A stretch of 64,000 nt of DNA, taken from NCBI GenBank assembly GCA_008694505.1, contig VZDJ01000782.1, forward strand, positions 34,775,872-34,839,871, read 5' to 3'. The notes below the pieces were generated by a model, which saw only the letters and a program-made list of their open reading frames with translations, was not told where the DNA came from and did not search any database. Origin of the DNA: Cyanoderma ruficeps. Lineage: Eukaryota > Chordata > Aves > Passeriformes > Timaliidae. Below are positions 40,901 through 54,694 of this stretch, in pieces (the stretch's first letter is position 1; the number at the start of each line of letters is the position of its first letter). The translations under genes and the position numbers were made by a program.

Positions 40901-43900
40901 ACAAGAGCAAATTCAGATTAGAGTTATAGGCTGTCTTACACTATGAAATGGCCAAGGGACCACTTAGAGACTGACTGGCCCAATGCAGATTGCATCTATA
41001 GAGCTAAATGTTCGAACCAGAATGGGATGGCTGTGACCAGAAAGCCTGGTGGAAATGTTCCCAGGTTGGCATTAACGTCCTAAAACTGCTATGGAAAGAC
41101 TGCTTGGCAATGCCAGCCTCTTCCCAAGGTCTGCATTACCTCTGCAGGCTGGGTGCTGTTGCTCAGGACTGTGCCCTTGTCCCTTCTGTCATAAATGACT
41201 CCCACAGGGAGTTTCAAGAGAGAGGGAAGATTAAGAGTCTATGGAGGGTGTTTTACCATTGCTACTGATAGGACCACACAAATTTCTTTATCAAACGTAA
41301 GGTGGCTCAAACCAGAAAATATTAGGCAGTTGAGTAGGATCATGAGTTAAAAGCCTGTTCAGGTAAATAAAGCATCATCATGTCACTGCCAGAAACAAAG
41401 GTAATCATTTCAGCTGACAGGAAGACGCAGAATTGAGTCCAACTGGCATAAATATAAAATGTATGCATAATGCATATTCTTGGAGCAGCAGAAATGAAAA
41501 TAGGTTTGGTATCATTCCACTTTGATAAACATGGAGCTTATCTTCTGTTTGCAATGGGAATTTATCAAGTCTGATGGTCTAGAGCAAAGTGACAGGGGAA
41601 CATCTGCAGCGTAGCGAACAGCAGTGGAAAGCACAGCAGAGGTGGCTGCACACCTTTGTGGAGTTCGCAGTGTGCAGAAAAAAAAAATTCTGCAAGCTTC
41701 AGTCAGAGTGTGTGCCCTGGAGCTCAGCTGATTTAACCCTTACCTCTCATCACTGCACTCTTTGTTAGGTGCTACTTCTGGACATAATAGGAATGTTGGA
41801 AGGGCTTTTCCTCCTTCTCTTGCCCCCTGCTCCTTCCCAGCTGTGTGAGATGCTGCACCTTCCTCTTTCCGTCTCTGCAAACGCTGGTTCTGACATGGCC
41901 ACAGCTGAGCAACCAAGTCTCTCAGGGCTAAAAATGTAGATGGGGTTGGAGCAGAAAAGGAACATGGTTAGGACAATCCATAAGGTTTAAAGCATGTGGA
42001 TGATGTATGTGCGTGTCTGTGTACACACACAGTTGAATATATAAGAGTGCAATAGAAGAGACAAAAGCAGAGAACTTAAATAGTATCAGAGGATCAGAGG
42101 TATTCACCAGAACAGGAAGGCAAGGGAAGGAATTTTTTCCCCAGTTTTTGACTTTTTTTGCAGCACTTTGTCGTTTAATGGAGGTACTTGATGTGTTCGG
42201 TATGTGACAGTTCACCAGCACAAAAGCATTGTCATTCACAGCAAAGACAAAGGCAACAGGAGACACATCTGCAGCACCACTCCCAGACACCAAACCTGTG
42301 CTTGTATCGCACTGAATGGTGCTGCTGCCTCCTCCTTTAACTGCACCTGGCTTCAGGCAGACCTTGGTGAACCCCAGCCAAGAGCACACAATTCTGTGCT
42401 TGCATCAGGGTGGGGCTGCTGGGATACTCGCTCCTGGAAGATGGATCCCACCTGAAGGTGGAAAGGTAACCCTGACACTGAGCTGCAGAGAGAGGATCTG
42501 ATGGGCTTTAAGCAGATGATGTGAATTTTACCAACAGGTACATCATAATGCCAAGAGAAAATTTTGGGCAGACGTGGGGAAAGTCCTCCTGCCTTGAACC
42601 ACAGAGATGGAGGGACCCAATCCAGGTGCTGCCACTGAGTTTCCCAGCATGAGGTACAGTACTGCACAGGCTCTGAAGGCACACTTCCTTTCTCTTCCCA
42701 TCTTTAATGGAGCCCTAAAGGCAGCTTGCCTTTCTTTGGTCTTCATTTGTTGTGATTATTTCTATACAGACTTTGTGGAGATGTAAGAGCCAAAGTTGTA
42801 GAATATTTCTTTGTAGAGTTAGGAGGAAAGTTATTACAGCTGATTTTACTTTTAGGGAAAGAATGAATTCACCAAATATCACAGCTGATTTTTATAGACA
42901 AATGTTTCTACACAAACTAATTTAGCATATTTAATTTAAAAAAGCATTAGACCCCCTTAAGTACAATATTTCTGTCTTAAATGAAATTACAGAAAGTCAA
43001 ATGGAATGGCTGGAAGAGGAAAAAATTATCTAGTCTCATATTTGATTTCCCCAACTGCTTCTTGTTGGCTCACTGAGCACATTCACTTTTTCATCAAAAC
43101 GGTCACCAAAATTTTGTTCTGCTCTGTTGCAGAGCATCACAGACACTGCAGATCTTAGGAAAAAAAAAATCTATTTTCCCTCCTTCTCCCAATGTGTTAA
43201 ACTGCCATCTTGTAAAATTAACTAACCTTGCAATTTGGTATTAAAATAAACTTCTATGCAAGTCGTTTTTACAGCAGGAACAAAATTTAAGCAATGAATG
43301 CTGATACGCCTACACAAATACACATACATGCACACACACCCACACACAGCCATCCAAAGTGAAGACTCACTTCCAGCCTCTGTATAAATTTGATCCGCGT
43401 TGTGCTCATTTCGGATGTGGAAATCTGTAGGTTTTGTGGAAAAAGCCTTAGAACAGCGTGCAGGGCAGTGATAACACCTTTGCAGAAGGGCAGTATAAAT
43501 AGCAGATCTGAGATAAGATGGCTGATATGTTCTGGCTTATCAGACAGGAGATGCCTCTCCTGCTTGTGGAAGAGAATGGAGGATTTACATATCTCTTAAC
43601 ATAATTCTTTGACATCTTTGAGGGAAAATAAGTAGAATTTATGGATTTTCCAAACCTACAGAGTCCAAGTCTTATTTTCCAAAATGATTTTTAACTAAAA
43701 CATTCAGAAGAATCAGCAGCACAGAGACTGCTTACACTTGCTGAAATTATTAGCTACAAATGACTGATGCTGAAAGCAAAGCTGAAGGTTATATATCTTC
43801 TAATCACAGCAGACTAAAACCAGATGACATTGTCTTGAAAGTAAGTGAAAAAAAGACATTGACCTGAATTGTCCTAGCAGAGTTATCTGTGAATTTATCT

Positions 43901-46900
43901 GCGAGCACACTTTCCACAAATCCTGTCCAGCAGCATGGGATTGGATATACTTGATCTGTCTGTTATCTAGCTACTGTTTCAAACTTTGGAGCCTGCACCA
44001 AGGGTGGACTGAACAAAGGACTTGTAGTGTCAAAAGCTACATTAATCCATATCTTCCCCTCTCTGATATTAAATGTTTGTAAGGCACAGCATCAGTCTAG
44101 TGCAAAACTTCATGGTGTCTCTCCTTTGTCAACGTAGGCTAAAATACTGACTCTGGCAAAATCTGTGAGTGGTTTACTATTGATTGCAATGTAAATAGAT
44201 TTTAGCCTTTGCATCTATTTGAGAATGAAGATGGACAGACCAACTGAAAAAAAGTAGATTTTGAATAGGGAAGTAGTACTAACAATGGTACACTTGTCAA
44301 AATAGGTCCCTGGATTATCTTACTACCATCAGTATTTTTACTGCTCTGAAAGCTGTAATTTGTGTTTCAATGAAATACCTAGAGCTGGCTGGCTTCTCTT
44401 ACAGCTACTGGAAATCTATTTTATGTGAAGAACTGCATGTACTTATGTAGGTTACTCAGAATCAGTAAATTTCCTGTATCTCAGTAAAGGAAAAAGAAAT
44501 TTATGTTTGGTAAAAGTATTGTCTGTCTATGAAAACTGGCAGACTGCAGTCCTGTTACTTATGCTGCAGTCACAGTGGGCCACTACTTACAGCCTTGGAA
44601 AAGGACACACTGATGTGGCTTCCTTGCCTTTAGTCATTTGGTGCAGCTGAGTCAGAAGCGATGCTGGTTTAACAAGTGACCTAGCTCATCTTTCAAGAAG
44701 TACACTGATCCTTGAGAGAGCTAGTATTTTAGCCTGCACTGGAAAAAGAGAGGCATCAAGCCCTGCACTGGACTGATGCTGTCTCTTGCAAACATTTAAG
44801 GAAATGGAGTGGAAGGTATGGGTAACAAAGCTCTCAACACTGTAAGTCCCAGGTCCTCCCTTCTGCCTGCCCTTGGTGCATACTTCATAGATTGAAATAA
44901 CAGCTGGATAACACTTACACCCACCCCACACTGCTGGGCAGTGAAAAGTAGGCACCTTGCACAAATTATGATTTGTAGTAAGCAAATATCAACAGTCTAT
45001 TACATGAAAACTGAATATGAATGAGTATGTCTTTGGACACGAACAACTTAATGTGCAACGGACACACCTTTATTCTCATTTTACTGTTTGAATTGTCTTT
45101 AAAAAGTAATTGAGATAATCAATGCAAAAATGAAACAACTGGCTATGTCATGCCTTAGAGAGAGGAATCGCAGGGTGGGATTAGATATAACTATCCTTCT
45201 TTTCTACTGCTGCAAAGTAGGTTGTTCTTTTTTCATGAGAAATCATCACTCTTTCTAGAGAAGGTAAACTGAAATGTTTCTCAGAAATAGCTATACTCTT
45301 GACAATAATGGCTGAATCCTACTTCTAGCTCATCAGTATTAGCTTTCAATCTTTTCAGAAGCCTGCAATTTCTAGAATTGGTGGGGAACAAGCAGTTTTT
45401 GCTGAATGTCATCCTTGCTCGGTTGGACCATCTATTCAAATCTCCCCAGTTTAGCAGACGTACAAATTTCCCTTCTGCTCTTGAACTGACATTAATTTTG
45501 AAGATAATTCTAGAGGAAGGCTGGATTGGCTGAATAGATTACTTCTTCTATAGGGATTTTTTTTTCTCAGTTCAAAGACCAAAAGCTCTTAGCCCCACAA
45601 GACCTCTTTACCATCTGTATGAATGATGTAGCTCTGTGCATCTTTATTCATTACAGGTCCTACTGACCAGTGATCCACATCAGGAAATATGAACACCACA
45701 GCTGCAAATGAAGGGCATCAGTGATGAGAGACCTGAAAGTGTATGTGTCAGTCTGCTCCTACCCACTGTCTGCCTTATTTCTTCATGTCATGCCTCCCTC
45801 TTCAACGCCAGAGGACTGTCCAGATCAACCTTACAGTGTTCCCACCCCAACACTGGTGTGGGAAATGACTGTCTCGTCTCTCATCTGCTGTCCTTGATTT
45901 ATAGGGTTTGTATGACTTTTGAAGGTTTGGCCCAAAGCTTATCTGGCCATGTGCTTTCTAAAACTGATCAATAAATCAAAAACATGGGTGTTCTGGAGCC
46001 TTGTACCTATGACAAAAGGCTGTATCCTTATTTCTTCTTCTCACTGTACTACCTCCAACACCTTACCTTTCTCCTCCAGAGTGCAGTCTGTCTGACCTAT
46101 AGTAAAACTTCCTTTTTAAATTATGAGAAAAAGAGTCAGAAAAATGAAATTTCTTTTCCTCCACTTTTCCCTTCCATCTCTGATATCATTGATATGTCCC
46201 TATTATTCATTGTTTAAAAAAAATCTACCCTGTCTCACCTCTTTCTATTCTGTTGAATGTGGAAACGGGCAGAAAGACAGTAGAGAGAGGATAGTCTGGT
46301 TTTCTTGCATAAATCTTGTTTCTTCTAAGAAGAAAGAGAAAAAGCAGCATTTTAGCTGAGGGTTTATTTTGAGTATTTTATCAGCATGGCTGCCTCAGAC
46401 CTCAAGGTCCATGATCAGTAGCTTCTGCTATTTGCTTCTTATTTCAAGTGGACAGCTCCACATGAAACAGCAAAGCTGTTAAAAGACCCACTTAAAAACA
46501 CAGCATAAAGCAACCATTTCCAAACAGAACTTATTTTGAGGTTGTGATTTAGCTCCCAATTAATTCAAATTATTCCTCCCTTTGAAGTTTATTTCCATTA
46601 GCTGACATCTGCAAATTCTTAGAACAAAATGTAACAGGATGTAGGTTTGTGTAACATTTTAATGGTAATTCTGTATTCTTCCTTCTGCATATGAGGCAAG
46701 TGGGCAAATACTTATCTATGTAAATTCATATAATTTCATTGGCTTCAGTAAAGATCTGCTAATCTACATCAGATGACAATTTGTTCTGTTTTATGTAATG
46801 GAAAGAAAAAGCAAGATTATTCTAGTCTTGAAATATATTTGAAAAAAAAGTAATTGGTATAATAATTGAGAGGGAGAATACTTCATCTACACATAAAGTT

Positions 46901-49900
46901 AAATCCAAAGTAGTTACTATGCCATCTTATTGTGGGTTACATCTTAGAATGTTCAAAAAATATTTTTAATGCCCTAAATCCCTAAAGCAGCAAGGAAGAA
47001 AACAACAGCCAGCAATTTTCTGCTGTACAGGCTGGATTAGGATTGTATGCATTCATGGTTTACTGCTTGATAACAAAATCATTTTTTCTTGAGATATTGT
47101 TGGAAGCACTATTCTTATTGTAAGAGAACAAATAAACCCACCTTGTCTGTGCTCTTCTCCCAGGGATTATTCTTCCCTGATATTTCTGAAGAATGTGTAT
47201 TTAGTTGTTAAAAACACTGTATTAATTTGAATGCTCATTGTAATCAACTAGTTCATTACTGGAACCAAGGTGATCAGAAGAAAGAAACTTAGTTACTTTG
47301 TATAACATGTCCTGGTTGAGATGTTATTTTCTGATGGCTATAATGATTTTTAAACTTTCTTTTTCAGGTGATTCCTCCTTTACCTCATTTACTCTTTTAC
47401 TCCTCATCTCCAGATGATCTCATCTTAGTGCATTTATCTCTTTTTCATTTCCTGCCTGCTTCATTCTGACCCTCACAAGATTCTGGACTGCTGTTGAGTT
47501 GTCTCCTCAAAGTTGTGGGTTTGAAGCTCTTGTTGAGAATGCTCCCACTTGCCATAGCAATGTTCTAGGCCCTGGCTATTAATCCAAAGATAAGCACTCC
47601 TACCACCTCTGCCTGTGCTTCAGCAGACATCCATTAAGCTGTACTCAAATACACAAGTTAGGTGGTTAAGGACAAGAAATATTTTTACCCATTGAATGAA
47701 TGCTGCTCTTGCTGCAGCTAAAATAGATTATCAGGGGATGGAGCACTCCTCCTCCCCACGTGTGTTACTGCTCACCCAGGGGTGGCTGAGGGTCTGAGCT
47801 CAGCAGCTTCTTCTGCCGCAAGGGCTGGTAATTCATGTCAGCTTCTAGACTTTGTAAAACAGAGCCAGAAACACTAATGTCTCCTTTTGGATACAGCAGT
47901 GAATCTCCTACCATTATTAGGGCTGTCACCCACTTAGTGTCTTTATTTAGCACTGGAAATTTTTACTGGAAATTAAGGGGAAGTGAGATTTGCTTTGTGA
48001 AGGCAGCTCAGGTACTACGCTAGTCATTTATTCCACTTGCTGCACACTACCTTAATTGACACAGGAGTTTCTGGTTTAGATTTGTTTTAATTTCAAATAA
48101 AGAATTAGTGGAAACTGGCTCAGGGTTCTGACTGCTTTGGTGTGTGTTCTGAGCTGCAGTTCTGCTCTCCTCAGTGCAAATGTGTTACACTGTATGTCCT
48201 TGCCATAGAGGCTGAGGGCACCGCCAGCTCTCAGTATACGTGCACAGTTTTTCCCAACATTTACATCATGTCTGTAAAGTACAAGCAGAGTGGACTGTAC
48301 TTTTATTTGTATTTTATATGGACTACATTTAGACCTGCATTTCAGCATCCCCCATCTTTTCCCACCTGTGAATAAGCTAACAAAGCCTTTGAATAGTGTT
48401 TATTTAAACTGTAGAGTCTGCATTTGCGTATTAGATACATCTGCATATCAGATGCAAGTTCTCCATAAACAATTAGGTGTCGAAGTCATCAATGTGCTTT
48501 CTGACATTTTCTCCTAATTGGGAATAACATTCTCTGTTGGAGATGTGATCTTTCAAGCATGTACTAGCACTTGCTATTTCAAGTGTTTGGGGGGAGATTC
48601 GTAAGTTGGAAAAAATCATGCTGTGTATTTTCAGAAAAAGAGATGGAAGAAATTATAAAGAAATTAATGAAATAGATATCACCAGAAGACTCACAAAAGA
48701 CTTATTAAACCACTTTTTATTAATCACCTAAAAATAATAAATTGATCAAGATTAGCCATTGTGAGTCAAGAAAACTCCACATGAAACAAGCTGAATTTTC
48801 TTCTTTGACTCGTAACTGACCTCATGGGTAGTGATGAAGCAGTAGATATGCTGTATGTTTGCATCAGCAGTATTCACTGTATATGCAGCTTGAGGTTCTC
48901 ATCAGTCAGCTAAGGAAATATTGTGTAGGTGATTAATGAGTGGGGGCAATTGCTCCTGAACTAATTCTCAAAAGTAAGTATCAGCTATATACTATCAAAC
49001 CAGGAAGATGTTTCTAGTAGGTTCCTGAAAGGTTCTGATCTCAGATACATTCTATTAAATTGGTTAATGAACAGATTGGCTAAGGAAATGAAACGTCAAA
49101 TCATTAGCAAATGACTACAAGAAAAAAGGAGTTTGTTATAAGCATTTTGAAAAATGGAATGGGAACTAAATATGATTTGGAAAACTCAGAGGTTGCCTAA
49201 AATCACTTTGGTAAACTTTAGCAAATACAAGTACAAAATACTACCCAGAGGTAGCAGAGCTCAAATCCTCAAATAAAAATAGATAATAGATAACTGGGAA
49301 GCAATATGTTTTGAAAGGTTATGAGGATTACTCAGCATTACAGACTTGAGTAGTGGTCAATACCATCATGAAGGTGAGAAAGAAGGCAGACCTCAAGGTG
49401 GCGTGTATTAACAGAGAATTTTACACATTCTGGAGGTGATGCATAATGGAGGCCTTGTCTGGAACACCTAGGGCTAACAGAATGGATAGTCAAGAAGAGG
49501 ACAGCAGAGCCAACAACAGTTTTGGAAAGCAAAGCATAGCCTGTTAAGAAATTTGATTAATTTAGCCCAGAAAAAGAAAAAAAAGGAGTAAGTCAAAGTG
49601 ATCTTTAAAGACAGATACTAGTTAATGGTGATTGTGCTCTAAGAAGGGAAAGAAACAAATAAAGCGAAGAAGACTTTGAGTATATTATGGGGCCCCCTCA
49701 CCCCGCCCCCAGTGCTAATGTAATGAAATATGGAAGAAGGTAGTTAGGGTGTCTGTGGGATCTGCCTGACTGGAAGTTCTCTGAGACTAGGCAAGCAAGC
49801 CCCTGCCAGAGACAGTTGTGCTCTACGTAGTCCTGCTGCAGTGCTGGAGTGCTCTACTAGTTAACCTCTGTCAGATTCCTTCTCTCCCAATATTTCTAAG

Positions 49901-52900
49901 AACATATCCAGTGGGTTGGAATTTCTCACTACCAGTGAACATTAACTGACAGGTAAGCTCTTGCTGCTTGTTTTGTCCACTTCCAAGTAAGAACTTTAGT
50001 ACTCTGCATTTTGACTATTTCCTCCTGACATATTTAGCTGATGGTTTAAACTCATTTGTGAGAGAAAACAAGAGACTAACAAAGCCTGGTTTCCAGTGGG
50101 TTTGTGTTTGCTCTTTCTCTCACCCTCCGCTGTAATATCAGCATTTCTCCCAGCCCCCATGGACTCTTGCATTGTTTTTTAAAAGTCTCGTGGCTCTGTG
50201 CCCACTGTTAACAGTACTTGCAGTTTCCCCTTGTCTTTTTGAGTTCTACCCCATCAGCCCCCTTGGCTGTGCCCTCCCTGTTGGATAGGGAGGTTGTCCC
50301 ACATGTTCCAGCTGTTTTGGAGGCATATTAATGCTTATTGGCCAATATGAGTGACCTAATGAAAGACTGAAGAGATTATTTAACTGTTGAATTCACTCTG
50401 AGCTTTTCCCTCAGCATGAAAATGAACATGGGTTGCTTTCTTGGATTCAGCTGTGAGTTTCATGACATTTGTAGAAGTTTATAGACTGCTGTCAAACTTA
50501 CCTGAAATTAATTAAAGGGATCAGAAGTCATTGGCAGACAGACAAAAAATATTGCTGAAAGAATGTTGTTTAAGTACTAAAATTAGGAGTACTTTTAAGA
50601 ATACTTTACTTTTCATATATTTTTAGATACCAGAAGTAGCAATTTTGATCAACATTTTGTCTCTGTTTTGTGAGAGAAATACAACAAAATTTTAAAAGTT
50701 TTGCCACTTACTCTTGTGGGTATTCTCTGTATATCTCCTAAATAGTTTAGGATAAATACCAATAAATAAGTCTTTAAATATATTTCACAGTTACAACAGT
50801 CTTTCCTTGCTTCCAACTGGTTAACAATACAGTAATTCTGATGCTTTTAGCATGTCAAATAGTTCAGCTAAACCAAGATCTTTTTGCATAGGCCACATTT
50901 GAAGAAAGTAGGTTACACTTACTCTAGTCTGTTAATAACAGCTAACATTTTGCGCTGCTGCTCTTTCTACACTGTAATTAGACTCACATAGAGCTGACTT
51001 CAATCCTAATAGGCAATACAATGAATTGAGATGCTTCATGTACAAGTACACTGAGTGAAGCAATTGCAATAGTTGTAACAACTCAGAAATATTCAGGACA
51101 ATGGTCATATGCCTCCTGATTCCCTCGCAGTGGATGGCCTGATGCAGCACCTCTGGCAGAACTGAGGCAGAAGCATAGGAAACACTATTCAGTCACAGTA
51201 CTCTTGGGTCTCAGGGGACTTCCAGTCCATTTTCACATTGTCTTAGTCACAGCTGAACAGATTTCTGACACACTCAACTGATTACATATAACAGTCCAGA
51301 AATACTAATGCATTTTAATATTAAAATAAAAATACAATGATCACACCTCTTCTAGTCCTTAGTAAACTCATGTAAATAAAATATTTGGCAGATTTTCCTC
51401 ATCTAGGAGGACACCATATTTCCATATTGCCAGTTCCCTGGATCTGGGCTGTGAATTGTAGGCTTTGGGTCCCACTGCATAGTGTTTACAAAGCTGTAAG
51501 AAGATGCACATTTCCAATGGCTTAAAATCTGTTTGTGTCTCATTTTGGACCTGGCTGTACACAGGAGCTCTTTGGGGTCAGCTCCAAACTGATTGCAGAA
51601 GGAACCCCTACAGAATGAAGAAGACCTCTTTGAACCCTGTGTGATACAGCTCAGTACAAGACTCAGCCATGATCTTGGCACTCTGAATGAGAAAGCTCTC
51701 ATTAAACCCCTCATCCTCTCCCTTTGACTCAGAAGTGCTCTAGCACAGAGACCAAACACACAGACTAGACTGATAGGACAGGAAATAGAGAGACTTCTAA
51801 TGCTTGAGATTAAGGCAGACTTCCAGCATCTGGAGGTGTGCACTAACCCATTTGGGTCTTTGCCTCTGGCAAACCTTTGGGTTAAGCTTCTGGGGTGTCA
51901 GTGAAGGCCAAGGGGCAGAGGGAGTGGTGGGGGCTACTGGAGAAGGGTATGTGGAAGGACTATGAGGTGATCAGGAAATACAAGGAACTTACCATTCAAG
52001 TACCTTAAGGGAATATTTGATTATCCTGAGAATGTGTGAATGCGCCCATTGAGCAGGCCTAGTCCAATTCAGACAGGTATTAATAGTCAGGCTAAAGTAG
52101 AGAACACGAATTTCCAACAGGGAACTGACCTTCCCTTTACAGCAGCTCTTGTCTGTCAATGAAGAGAATCAGCCCAGGCACACCATTAAAAAAATGTGTT
52201 TATTTATGTTGCTAGTGATATCTCTCCATGTAACAGATCCCACGTTACCTTAGCTCAGTCCTGAGAGCTGCTGCTGTCAAAAGCCCTAGTTCTCTTACCC
52301 ACTGCAAATGATGCATCTTTAGGTATTTGTTCAGAGCAGACTTGGAAATACAGACTCCCTGTGCTGTGCTAAACTGTAAATATCAGCTTCTGAGCTTCTC
52401 AGTATAAGCAGTTTCTAAATAATCTCACTAACTATTCACTTGAGGGAAAGTTCAGTACAAGTAAATTACTCTTACGTGTTGAATATCCTCTTCAACTGCA
52501 TGCAGCAAGAGGCAAAAAAAATTTATAACTTTCTCTCTTAACCAACTTGTGATATTATAATTATTAAAGGTATCCATAGGTAAAGACAAAGTGCATAGCA
52601 TCACTGGATATATGGACTGCAAATGTAATTTACATTTAGCTATCTTAGAGTGACTATTCTGTCAAGTGTAGTTTCAAATAATTCTAAAATAAGATTATGC
52701 TTTAAGGAGCAAATATAGCTTGCAGTGGTTTAAAATTAGAATATATATTCTGCATAACTGAAATCTGCTCCTTAGAGGACGTGCATACACGTGTATGTGT
52801 GGGGAAGGAAAAAAAAAAAGATCCAGTTTTACTATTCTTTTAGTCTGCCCTTTTGAATTCCAAAATGGAACTTTATATTAAAGGGGAATGGAATGTAGTT

Positions 52901-53329
52901 AGGAGATTTTGTCGTGGACCACCTGCTCCAGAACTCACACTTTGCTGTCTCCTGTCACAAATCCCTCATCCATTAGTAGATACTGAGCAGGTGCATACTT
53001 CTGCCAAAGAAAATGCACAAAGTTAAACACATATTGAAATATTTTACTAAACTAGATCCTTATTACTGATCATGATGGCTTATCTGGAAAATCTTAACTA
53101 CGTCTTCTAAGCATTTGTGTTATTCCAAGGGGGTTTCCACAGAGCAGGAACAAAGCTCGCTGATCAGCCTGTGCTGCTTCGGCTCCACACAGGAGCTCTG
53201 AAGGTCAGTGTTAAAAGCCACTGGATTAAGGGCTTAGTTTTGAAAACAGCTGTAGGAATTAGCATCTTGGAGTTAAAATACTAAGGGAAAAAAGATCGTG
53301 GTTGCAGAAGCGCAAACAGCCAGACACCG
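37971..53329. other. Intergenic upstream region of GPR158, no gene recognised
   Basis: Begins with a TTAATTAA-rich stretch (37973-38001). Between about 39.1 and 40.95 kb the + strand is strikingly purine-rich. A short CA-rich tract lies at 43.32-43.35 kb. No coding exon is supported. Confidence 0.7.
49391..49406 (+). promoter_or_regulatory. Weaker candidate CTCF-like motif
   Basis: CCTCAAGGTGGCGTGT matches the CTCF core with one clear mismatch at the third base. It has the same orientation as the motif in the GPR158 CpG island about 4.4 kb away. Confidence 0.2.
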
Positions 53330-53782
53330 TAGTGGCACGGAGAGGGTAGGTGGCTCCAGCTCCCGTTCCGTCGGGATGCGCTCCGTGCCTGGGGCAGCTG
53401 AGGAGGGGGAGTGGGGCAGCCCGGGTGAGTCGCCCACGGGCGACGGGCCCGGAGATCCCGAAGGCGCCGCTGCCCATTCCCACCCAAACCGCGCCCTCCT
53501 CGGCAGCCCGGCTGGCCACGCGCGTCCCGGGGGGAGCCGAGGCGCAGGCTGTGCCCCCTCCAGCCACACTAGAAACGCTGGAAGCGAGAGCGCCTTCCCC
53601 ACAGCGGCACGCAGCCCTGACAGGCATCAGCCCACCCTGCGGACCTAGCTGGAACGATCTTCCCCCGCAGCACTGGGCTTCTCCTGCTCCCCGCCCGGCG
53701 GGGGAACGCGGAGCGGGGTATTTGGGGCGCCCCGACCCCTCCTGCGCTCGCCCCCGCCGCGGAGGCGCAGGCCCAGGCCCGG

Positions 53783-53798
53783 CCACCAGGTGTCGCTG
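53783..53798 (+). promoter_or_regulatory. CTCF-like motif in the GPR158 CpG island
   Basis: CCACCAGGTGTCGCTG matches the well-known CTCF core (CCACCAGGKGGCGCTG) at all but one position. It lies about 300 bp upstream of the TATA-like box. Motif match only, with no binding evidence. Confidence 0.35.
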
Positions 53799-54090
53799 CC
53801 ACGCGCCGCGGGCTACCCCCAGCCCGGGCCCGGCGGAGCCCCCGCGGATCCCCCGCCCGCGACCCCCGAGGCCCGGGAAAGCGGAGCGGCTCCCACCGGG
53901 GCGGGCACCTGTCCCGCCTCCGTCCCGAGCTGAGCCGGCTGCAGGTGAAGCCAGGTGCCTCGACGCCTCTCCGCGGCAGCGGCACCGCCTCCCCTGGCAC
54001 CGCGAGGCGCCGTCCTCCTGCCCCGTGAGTGGCTGCTGGCTGACTGACAGGCGAGGCGGCCACATAGGGCGGCAGCTGCCTGGCTACACC

Positions 54091-54097
54091 TATAAGG
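54091..54097 (+). promoter_or_regulatory. TATA-like box (TATAAGG) upstream of GPR158
   Basis: TATAAGG sits in otherwise strongly GC-rich DNA, just downstream of GGGCGG and CAGCTG motifs. If it is used, transcription would start near 54120, giving a 5' UTR of about 575 bases before the ATG at 54695. This is inference from the motif alone. CpG-island promoters often start at several positions without a TATA box. Confidence 0.4.
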
Positions 54098-54304
54098 GCC
54101 GGCGGTGAGGGGAGCTGTGCGGTGCGGGGCTGCCCGGTGAGCTTCCGTCTTCCCACGGCCGGGCGTCCTCTCTCGCAGAGCCGAGCGCTGGCGGAGGCGG
54201 GCGCTTGCCCGCTGGCTCCGCGGCAGCAGCCCCGCCCGCCGGCCCCCGCAGCAAGTGGCAGTCCCGAGCCGCGGGCCCCCCACTCCGGCAGCGGCGCCCG
54301 AAGG

Positions 54305-54415
54305 ATGCGGAGCGGCGGAGCGCGGGCGGCGGCGGGGCGCCGCGGGGGGACCCGCCGCTGCGCCGGGCGCGGGCGCCGCCGCCCCTGCGCGCTGCGCCGG
54401 GCAGGAGCTCAGTGA
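54305..54415 (+). other. Upstream ORF (36 codons) in the probable GPR158 5' UTR
   Basis: This is the only ATG I find between the presumed transcription start near 54120 and the GPR158 start codon. It opens a 36-codon Arg/Ala/Gly-rich frame ending at TGA (54413-54415). The uORF is in the same frame as the main coding sequence, so the in-frame stop separates them. Its context is good (G at +4, purine at -3). If it lies in the mRNA it would probably lower translation of the receptor. The peptide itself resembles nothing known and probably has no function. Confidence 0.5.
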
Positions 54416-54694
54416 GCGCGGTGGCCGCGGCGGGAGGAGGCGCAGGCGGGCTCGGCTCTGCTGTCGCCGGAGGGGCTGCGCGCCGCTCCGCGCCGGCGGT
54501 GGGGCTGTGCGGAGCCCCGCGCTGGGGAGGTTGCGGGCGGCACCGCCACAGGTGACTCGCGGGCCGGGGGTCGCGTTCCGCCCCGCTGCCGCTCGGCCGC
54601 CTCTGCGCGTTCGCACCCCTTCACCGCGGCCGTCTGCGCGAAGCCCATCTTCAGCCGCCTCGCCGTGCCGGCGCGACCGGCAATACCGGGGGAC

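Noticed and set aside
53259..54156. Long overlapping frames on both strands upstream of the GPR158 start
   Set aside because: Low stop density in GC-rich DNA. Several frames are open at once and none is recognisable.
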